Notes under the pieces: model-generated
What the model was told of the DNA's origin: nothing
Database searches by the model: none
The model's input: only the letters and a program-made list of their open reading frames with translations
Part shown: positions 58,460 through 64,000 of the stretch, piece by piece
How the letters are laid out: every line of letters starts with the position of its first letter
How positions within the stretch are numbered: the stretch's first letter is position 1
Program-made: the position numbers and the translations under genes
Origin: JAJDNH01 sp964552395
GTDB taxonomy: Bacteria > Acidobacteriota > Thermoanaerobaculia > Thermoanaerobaculales > Sulfomarinibacteraceae
Assembly: GCA_964552395.1 (NCBI GenBank)
Contig: CAZKGM010000004.1
Span: forward strand, 1-64,000
Length of the DNA: 64,000 bases
Direction of reading: 5' to 3'

Positions 58460-60205
58460 GTGCACTTGCGGACTCCTCGGTACCTCGTCTTTCTTGCTGC
58501 CTTGCCGATGGTCCTGGCCGCCCTGACCCTGTCACCACGGGACTTCTTCGCCGGCGACTCCGGCGCCAAGTACATTCAAGCGGAGGCGTTTGCCTGGGGA
58601 AAGGGATGGCCGCGAGCGATTCCATACCCTGCGAGAGAGCTGGATCCTGCTCTGCAGCACATACCAGTTTCCATGGTCTCTGTCGATGGCCGTCTCGCAT
58701 CGTTTTTTCCGTTTGCGTTCCCTCTGCTGGCCGGAGCGGGGCTCCACATCGTGGGCGAGCGTGCGCTGCTGCTCCTACCTGCCGTTGCCGCCCTGATGGC
58801 TGCCTGGCTGGTCGGCTTGCTGGCGAAGCGTCTCGGGGGAGGGCCAAGCGGCGGGGTCTTGGCCGCCTCGATCGCGCTGGCGGCAACACCACTCATGTTC
58901 TACGGCGCGTGTCTGTGGGAGCACTCCCTCATGGCGGCGGTTGCGGTGGGCGTCGCCGAGAGAGTCGTCAGGGCGATCGAGGGCGCGGGCGACCGATGGC
59001 TCGTGTGGGCCACTGCCGGGTTCTTGGCCGGAATCGCAGGGTGGGTGAGGACAGAGGGGTTTGTTCTCCTTGCGATCGTGGTTGTGCCCCTGGCAATCCT
59101 GGGCCGGCATCGCGGCATCTGGCCGACACTGTCGACAACAATGGGAGCAGCGCTGGGTGTAGGCGCCGGCGCTCTGGTTCAGCATATGGTCCTCGGCAGG
59201 TGGCTTCCAATCCATCTGGTCGCGTGTGTCGTCAATCGCAACGTGTACCGCGGCGGCTTCTTGGCGGACCGACTCCGGACGATTCGCAATATCTTCATCC
59301 CCGACCCCTGGGCGTGTGTCGCCCTGGGGCTGTGGCTACTTGCGGTTGTCCTGGCAGTCAGGCGCAGGAGCTTCCTCCGCATGGGCGCACGGACCTGGGG
59401 AGCGCTCGCCGTCGCGGGCGGACTGGCGGCAGCCCTCGGCGCTCCGGTGATCCGGTTCTTTCTCGGGGTATCGCCGTCGCTCGCCTTTCCTGTGAGAAGT
59501 ACCGTCACGTGGGTGGCTCTCAGCGCACTTCCCGTGGTGCTGGCGGCTGCGGCTCCGGTGGAGGAGGACGCGAGGAGCAAGCACCGATTCGTGGCCGGGC
59601 TGTGCGTGTGGTATGTCGTGTCGTTCCTCATCATGAGCCCCGTGGATGGCGGGTATCAGTGGGGAGCGCGGATCTTCCTTCCGGTTGCGCTGTGGCTGAC
59701 GGCCCTCATGGCCAGTCGTCTTCCGAGGAGCATGGGTGCCGCTCGGTGGGCTCGGGTGGCCATTGCGTCGGCCCTGGCCGCGGGTGTCCTGATTCAGATT
59801 CTGGGGATGGCCTTGCTCGTGCATGTGACCCGTGGCAATCACTCCTTGGTCGAGGCGTTCGCCCGGTCAACACGGCCGGGTGAAGCGGTGGTAACCGATA
59901 CCTTCTACCTGCCCGAGCTCGCTGCACCTCTGTGGCGAGAGCGCCGGATCCTGTTCGTCGGTCATCAGTCTGGTCTGCCTCAGGTTCTCGAGCGGCTCAG
60001 GACCTCCCGTGTCAAGCAGTGGGCCCTGGCGTCGTGCGATGACGCCAATCTCGGTCTCTTGCAGGGCGTTCGCAACACTCTTGCCACCTCCGAAGCTCCT
60101 TGCCGGCAGGTCGGATTCCGGACTTTCCGAGTCGGGAGCAGGGTTCTGACGGTTGCCGAGTTCAGTGGCACCCGACCGCACCCTGGGGAGGGGACCTCGC
60201 CATGA
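58460..60205 (+). CDS. GT39/ArnT-like polytopic glycosyltransferase
   Basis: Predicted 581-residue inner-membrane protein with 11-12 helices. The first external loop has FFAGDSGAKYIQAEAFAWGK, whose acidic residue matches the catalytic position of GT39/ArnT-type enzymes using lipid-phosphate sugars. The soluble C-terminal part (VVTDTFYLPELAAPLWRERR, LFVGHQSGLPQVLERL) resembles the periplasmic end of this group. The GTG start lies just after a 28-bp repeat and TAGTAT. The substrate is unknown. It is unrelated in detail to the 41421-42902 protein. Confidence 0.8.
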   Translation: MHLRTPRYLVFLAALPMVLAALTLSPRDFFAGDSGAKYIQAEAFAWGKGWPRAIPYPARELDPALQHIPVSMVSVDGRLASFFPFAFPLLAGAGLHIVGERALLLLPAVAALMAAWLVGLLAKRLGGGPSGGVLAASIALAATPLMFYGACLWEHSLMAAVAVGVAERVVRAIEGAGDRWLVWATAGFLAGIAGWVRTEGFVLLAIVVVPLAILGRHRGIWPTLSTTMGAALGVGAGALVQHMVLGRWLPIHLVACVVNRNVYRGGFLADRLRTIRNIFIPDPWACVALGLWLLAVVLAVRRRSFLRMGARTWGALAVAGGLAAALGAPVIRFFLGVSPSLAFPVRSTVTWVALSALPVVLAAAAPVEEDARSKHRFVAGLCVWYVVSFLIMSPVDGGYQWGARIFLPVALWLTALMASRLPRSMGAARWARVAIASALAAGVLIQILGMALLVHVTRGNHSLVEAFARSTRPGEAVVTDTFYLPELAAPLWRERRILFVGHQSGLPQVLERLRTSRVKQWALASCDDANLGLLQGVRNTLATSEAPCRQVGFRTFRVGSRVLTVAEFSGTRPHPGEGTSP

Positions 60206-60456
60206 CCCTGATGCCGGACCCCGTTCTCTGCCGCCGCGCGAGGTGAAGAGCGGGAGGCGCCGCCGATGGTGACGCCTGCGGCCCCACGGGAGGGGTGGGT
60301 GGAATGCGGGTGTGGGAATACTCGGGAGACGGCGCGAGGTACAGATAACCGGAGGAGTCGAGGCGAGGATCTGCCAGGGTAGTGTGCGTGGGAGAATCTG
60401 GACACCAAGCAAAGGGCTTCACTTTCGGACCGGCCGCGGGCTGATAGGAGGTTGAC

Positions 60457-61431
60457 ATGACACAGGCGATCAGGGTTCACGAGAACGGTGGACCGGGGGT
60501 GCTGCGATGGGAGGAGGTGGTAGTGGGCGTTCCCGGGCCGGGACAGGCGTCGGTCCGGCACACCGCCATCGGCCTGAACTTCCTGGACATCTACCACCGC
60601 ACGGGGCTGTACCCCGTCGAGCTGCCGATGACGCCGGGCAGCGAGGGCGCCGGCGTGGTCGAGGCGGTCGGCCCGGGGGTCGACTGCGTTCGCCCGGGAA
60701 TGCGCGTGGCCTATGCCGGCGGACCGCCGGGGGCATACGCCGAGGCGCGGCTGATCCCCGCCGACAGGCTCGTGCCGTTGCCCGAGGAGATCGACGACCG
60801 CACTGCCGCCGCGGTGATGCTGAAGGGGATGACGGCGGAGTACCTGCTGCGCCGCACCTACCGGGTGAAGCCCGATGACATCATCCTCTGGCACGCCGCC
60901 GCCGGCGGGGTCGGTCTCATCGCGTGCCAGTGGGCGAAGCACCTGGGTGCGACCGTCATCGGTACCGTGAGCTCCGACGAAAAGGCCGAGCTCGCCTGCG
61001 CGCACGGCTGCGAGCACCCCATCGTGTACACCCGTGACGACTTCGTTGCGAGGGTGAGGGAGATCACCGCAGGCCGGGGCGTTCCCGTGGTCTACGACTC
61101 GGTGGGCAAGGACACCTGGGAGGGCTCGCTGGCCTGTCTGAGCCCGCGCGGGCTGATGGTGTCGTTCGGCAACGCCTCCGGTGCGGTGCCGGCGTTCTCT
61201 CCGGTCGAGCTATCGCAGCGGGGCTCGCTCTACCTGACCCGCCCCAGCCTGATGACCTACACCGCCTCGCGTGTGGAGTTGCTGGCCTCGGCAGAAGCGC
61301 TGTTCGCGGTGATCCGGAGCGGGGCCGTCAGGATCGAGGTGAACCAGAGCTACCCGCTGCACGAGGCTGCCCGCGCGCACCGCGACCTCGAGGCCCGCAA
61401 GACCACAGGCTCGAGCGTGCTGCTTCCCTGA
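60457..61431 (+). CDS. NADPH:quinone oxidoreductase (QOR/zeta-crystallin type)
   Basis: Predicted 324-residue cytoplasmic medium-chain reductase lacking the zinc ligands of alcohol dehydrogenases. Seen: catalytic-domain start RVHENGGPGVLRWEEV, GLNFLDIYHRTGLYP, PGSEGAGVVEAVGPGV, MLKGMTAEYLLRRTY, and the Rossmann motif AAAGGVGLIACQWAKHLGA followed by VSSDEKAELA. It ends DLEARKTTGSSVLLP, as in E. coli QorA. It would reduce quinones with NADPH. TAGGAGG precedes the ATG. Confidence 0.94.
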   Translation: MTQAIRVHENGGPGVLRWEEVVVGVPGPGQASVRHTAIGLNFLDIYHRTGLYPVELPMTPGSEGAGVVEAVGPGVDCVRPGMRVAYAGGPPGAYAEARLIPADRLVPLPEEIDDRTAAAVMLKGMTAEYLLRRTYRVKPDDIILWHAAAGGVGLIACQWAKHLGATVIGTVSSDEKAELACAHGCEHPIVYTRDDFVARVREITAGRGVPVVYDSVGKDTWEGSLACLSPRGLMVSFGNASGAVPAFSPVELSQRGSLYLTRPSLMTYTASRVELLASAEALFAVIRSGAVRIEVNQSYPLHEAARAHRDLEARKTTGSSVLLP

Positions 61432-61491
61432 GAGGGGACCGTCGGCAGCGCTGCCGGAAATCCCCGCGGCCGTGGGGGCGTTTCCCCGAGC

Positions 61492-61917
61492 GTGAAACGC
61501 GCGGTGATCATCTTCCTGAGCGTCGCCGGGCTGGGCGTCTCCGTGTGGGCCCTGGTCACGGCGACCGGGAACCCGCCGTCGCAGCAGGAGCGGCCGGCGG
61601 CGATCATCCTGAGGGCGCCGGAGGGCTTTGCCGTGGAGTCCCTGGGCGTCGCGTCGCTGCGCTCGGCAGCGGCGAGCCTGGCGGGCAAGCGGGGAGCGCG
61701 CGTCGGCGTCCGCTTCTCCTGTGACGGAGACGTCGTGTTGCTGCTCGCGGACCGGCCGTCCGATCGCGTGGTTGAGATGCGGGCGGCACGAAACGGGACC
61801 ATCGTCGAGCGTTTCTGGTCGCAGGAGATCGACCGCCGCCTGGTCTGGGCGGAGGAGCATGGCGAGCTCTCTGCGCCCGGCCTGCCGCGGCCGACCGGCA
61901 AGAACCTCTACCACTAG
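61492..61917 (+). CDS. Small membrane-anchored protein of unknown function
   Basis: Predicted 141-residue protein with a GTG start. Residues 3-24 are one hydrophobic segment (AVIIFLSVAGLGVSVWALVT), an anchor or signal. The rest (FAVESLGVASLRSAAASLAG, GVRFSCDGDVVLLLADRPSD) looks like a small alpha/beta domain. No family is recognised. It follows the quinone reductase by 60 bases and may be co-transcribed. Confidence 0.6.
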   Translation: MKRAVIIFLSVAGLGVSVWALVTATGNPPSQQERPAAIILRAPEGFAVESLGVASLRSAAASLAGKRGARVGVRFSCDGDVVLLLADRPSDRVVEMRAARNGTIVERFWSQEIDRRLVWAEEHGELSAPGLPRPTGKNLYH

Positions 61918-62253
61918 AGGCACGGCCGGAGGCGACTGCCCGGAATCGCTCGAGCCGCCTCCCTCGACGCCGAGGCTGCACGGCTGATCACGCTTGCCGT
62001 GAAGAGCCGCCCGTGACATTCCGCACCAGCGCGACGGGCTGGTGAAGTGCGTACAGCGGAGATGTCATAGATGGCACGTTCCGTCAAATGCACCATTCTC
62101 TGGAGCCCGCTTCAGTCCAGTTCTGCGAGGGGGTGGTGAGACCTAATCACGTAACTACTTAAACACTTGATCACCGGGTCGGCGGGTGGGCGGGGACTCT
62201 TTCCCAGCGACGTTTCCTGTAGAATGGAGGTTGGACATGAGACGGAGGTCGAC
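61918..62253. other. Intergenic region upstream of bacterioferritin
   Basis: 336 bp without a gene. An AT-rich patch lies at 62143-62172 (TAATCACGTAACTACTTAAA), and TAGAAT at 62220-62225 resembles a -10 box. The GGAGG at 62244-62248 is the ribosome site of the next gene. Confidence 0.45.
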
Positions 62254-62739
62254 ATGCACGACAAGAGCATCGAGGTTCTCAACGAGGCGATCGCCGACGA
62301 GCTCGCCGCCATCCACCAGTACATGTACTTCCACTTCCGGCTCGACGATCTCGGCTATACGCCGCTGGCGAACCTGCTCAAGCAGACCGCCATCCAGGAG
62401 ATGCAGCACGCCGAGATGATCGCCGAGCGGATCCTGTTCCTGGGCGGTGAGGTGGAGATGGTGGTGGGCCGCGAGATCGAGAAGATCCACGATGCCGAGG
62501 CCATGCTCAAGAAGGCCAAGTCGCTCGAGGAAGGGTCAATTGCCATGTACAACGGCTTCGCCCTCGAGTGCTCGAAGAACGCCGACTCGGGCTCGAAGCA
62601 GCTGTTCGAAACGCTGGTCGCGGCCGAGGAGGGACACTGGGACCAGTTCGACCGCCAGTCGGACTTCGTGGCCCGCTTCGGCGAACGGTACCTGGCGCTG
62701 CAGTCGTTCCAGGGTGGCCCCGGAGAAGGCGGAGCCTAG
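62254..62739 (+). CDS. bfr: Bacterioferritin
   Basis: Predicted 161-residue iron-storage subunit. The four-helix ferritin fold is complete: LNEAIADELAAIHQYMYFHF (first ferroxidase Glu), AIQEMQHAEMIAERILFLGG (ExxH pair and the Met that binds heme between subunits), KSLEEGSIAMYNGFALECSK, and VAAEEGHWDQFDRQSDFVAR (second ExxH). Twenty-four such subunits would form an iron-storing shell. GACGGAGG precedes the ATG. The stop codon TAG is the first three bases of a 28-bp repeat, so the natural C-terminus may have been changed by that insertion. Confidence 0.94.
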   Translation: MHDKSIEVLNEAIADELAAIHQYMYFHFRLDDLGYTPLANLLKQTAIQEMQHAEMIAERILFLGGEVEMVVGREIEKIHDAEAMLKKAKSLEEGSIAMYNGFALECSKNADSGSKQLFETLVAAEEGHWDQFDRQSDFVARFGERYLALQSFQGGPGEGGA

Positions 62740-62764
62740 CCCGGATCATTCACTCCCCATCTAC
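62737..62764 (+). repeat. 28-bp repeat, copy 3, overlapping bfr stop codon
   Basis: TAGCCCGGATCATTCACTCC then CCATCTAC. Its first three bases are the stop codon of bacterioferritin. The other copies are at 9507-9534 and 58422-58449. Confidence 0.65.
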
Positions 62765-62865
62765 CAAGTTGGAGGCCCCTTCGGAAGTTGCGGTACCGTC
62801 CGCAGGCCTGACTTCCGTCCCGGCCTCTACGTCGGCGAAGGTCGAAGTGATATCGTTGGGGAACC

Positions 62866-63252
62866 ATGATCGCGTCAGCCTGGCGTGGCGGTCGAGGATC
62901 CGTGTACGGCTTGCGGATTCTCGGCAACGGGCGGTGGCTTTACTTCCGCAGGGAGTGGACCTCGGTCAGGGTCTTTCTCCCGGGCGAGGACGAGCCGGTC
63001 GAGATAACCCTGAGTGAGGGGTTCTGGGAGCGCTCGCCGCAGCTGCGCTCGCCGCGCTTCCGGGCGTTCTTTCGCCGCAACGGACTGCTGCCGTGGGCCA
63101 GGCATCGTCCCCCTCACTTCCAGCTCGAGCCGCTGGGCGGCGGCAGGTTCCGAGTCCAATGGCTGGAGCACATCGAGCGCCAGCCGGCGCTGCTTCTCAA
63201 CGGTCTTGAATCCGAGACGAGATCGCGGGCTGGCAGCCGGCGCGAGGAGTAG
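62866..63252 (+). CDS. Hypothetical basic protein
   Basis: Predicted 128-residue cytoplasmic protein. The middle (VYGLRILGNGRWLYFRREWT, VRVFLPGEDEPVEITLSEGF, LRSPRFRAFFRRNGLLPWAR) has protein-like composition with alternating strands and one helix, and it is rich in arginine and tryptophan. GGGGAA precedes the ATG. No family is recognised. Confidence 0.55.
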   Translation: MIASAWRGGRGSVYGLRILGNGRWLYFRREWTSVRVFLPGEDEPVEITLSEGFWERSPQLRSPRFRAFFRRNGLLPWARHRPPHFQLEPLGGGRFRVQWLEHIERQPALLLNGLESETRSRAGSRREE

Positions 63253-63331
63253 CTGAAGAGACCCGGAGCGCCTGACACCGCCGACGAGAGCCGGTGATAG
63301 CTGAGATGGGTGTACACTGCCCAAAGCACTC

Positions 63332-64000
63332 ATGGGAGCTCTCGGGTCCACACGGTTCGCGGCGCTGGCCGTCGTGCTCGCGTTGGCGGCAGGTCTGACC
63401 GGGTGCCGTCGCCCGGCGACTGAGACCGTCACCCTGCGCCTGGGCTACGGCCACGATCTGGTGACCTTCGATCCCTACGCTCACGACGACTCGGTCACAC
63501 GATCGGTACTGTCGGCGCTGTATGAGCCCCTGGTCTCTCTCTCCCCCGACCTGGAGGTCGAGCCCTGCCTGGCAGAGCGCTGGACGACGCCCACGGAGAG
63601 CACGTGGCGGTTCAAGATTCGTCGCGGCGTACTGTTTCATGACGGCCGTCCGCTGACGGTCGACGATGTCCTGGCGTCGCTGCGTCGTGCGATCGAGTCC
63701 CCGGAGTCGGTCGTCGCCACGTACCTGACAACGGTCGAGAAGGTGCACCGCGACAACGGTGACTTCGTCGAGGTCACGACCCGGGCTCCGTTCCCCCTGC
63801 TGCTGTCGCGGCTCGCGTTCGTTCCCATCGTGCCGGCGGACTTCGATCCGGCTCGCCCGATCGGCACCGGGCCGTACCGGCTGGTTTCGGCGCCCGGAGA
63901 GAGGCCGCTTCGGCTCGAGCGGTGGGTGGCCTACTGGGGGAAGCGACCGACCGCGGACAGAATCGAGATCTTCGGGGTGAACGTGAGCCGGGATCTGGCG
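63332..64000 (+). CDS. Family 5 ABC transporter solute-binding lipoprotein, 5' part
   Basis: The first 223 residues of a gene running off the window. A signal with lipobox GLTGC gives acylated Cys near residue 24. The following sequence is that of SBP_bac_5 proteins (DppA/OppA type): LGYGHDLVTFDPYAHDDSVT, LYEPLVSLSPDLEVEPCLAE, WRFKIRRGVLFHDGRPLTVD, and DDVLASLRRAIESPESVVAT. It would capture peptides or other solutes in the periplasm for an ABC importer, whose membrane and ATPase genes may follow outside the window. No strong ribosome site is seen. Confidence 0.9.
   Translation, partial: MGALGSTRFAALAVVLALAAGLTGCRRPATETVTLRLGYGHDLVTFDPYAHDDSVTRSVLSALYEPLVSLSPDLEVEPCLAERWTTPTESTWRFKIRRGVLFHDGRPLTVDDVLASLRRAIESPESVVATYLTTVEKVHRDNGDFVEVTTRAPFPLLLSRLAFVPIVPADFDPARPIGTGPYRLVSAPGERPLRLERWVAYWGKRPTADRIEIFGVNVSRDLA

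Noticed and set aside
1..64000. tRNA, rRNA, CRISPR array or prophage region
   Set aside because: I saw no T-loop signature, rRNA segment, regularly spaced direct repeats or phage structural genes. The GH108 relic alone is not enough to call a prophage.

Overview
The window is a 64 kb piece of a high-GC bacterial chromosome, almost certainly from a metagenome assembly: a 100-N gap at 1875-1974 sits between two identical 55-bp contig ends. I infer an Acidobacteriota-like, Gram-negative organism from the mix of genes: PknB-type kinases fused to TolB-like and TPR regions, an ECF sigma factor next to a kinase, OmpA/TSP3 lipoproteins, amidohydrolases, an SSS symporter with a DUF3311 partner, PadR-CPBP and DUF1579. 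No rRNA, tRNA, replication or ribosomal gene fixes the lineage, so this is inference only.

Layout. 0-5 kb: two co-transcribed secreted HEAT-like proteins, the upstream one interrupted by the assembly gap. 5-20 kb: single genes on both strands (esterase-TPR, penicillin acylase, cytochrome c, YtcJ amidohydrolase, kinase-TolB-TPR, OmpA/TSP3 lipoprotein, SnoaL-like protein), separated by copies of one interspersed repeat. 20-31 kb: DUF4282 and zinc-ribbon membrane proteins, an XRE/DUF2178-like pair with a clear operator-promoter, an Asp-box beta-propeller, a PAS-GGDEF diguanylate cyclase and a subclass B1-like metallo-beta-lactamase. 31-43 kb: an amidohydrolase, a SixA phosphatase, a DUF3311-SSS-M20 uptake and hydrolysis operon, an OmpA operon, and a GT39 glycosyltransferase with a second, internally deleted copy 8 kb away. 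43-64 kb: sulfatase-TPR protein, epimerase, selenocysteine-type peroxiredoxin, PadR-CPBP operon, kinase plus ECF sigma, a large repeat protein, DUF1579, a second CPBP protein and membrane glycosyltransferase, quinone oxidoreductase, bacterioferritin, and the 5' part of a family 5 ABC solute-binding lipoprotein.

Main observations. (1) The peroxiredoxin at 47282-47884 has an in-frame UGA exactly at the peroxidatic cysteine codon, followed at a suitable distance by a perfect stem-loop with a GG-starting apical loop: a selenoprotein candidate that also lacks the usual resolving cysteine. (2) An interspersed element of about 168 bp with GGTGCCAG/CTGGCACC ends occurs about 15 times, whole or partial, always intergenic and always in the same orientation although the genes point both ways. 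(3) Several genes are internally deleted relics that keep both their 5' and 3' ends (GT39, GH108 muramidase, class V aminotransferase, AlkD-like). (4) A lipoprotein carries a complete set of B1 metallo-beta-lactamase zinc ligands behind an extra N-terminal domain.
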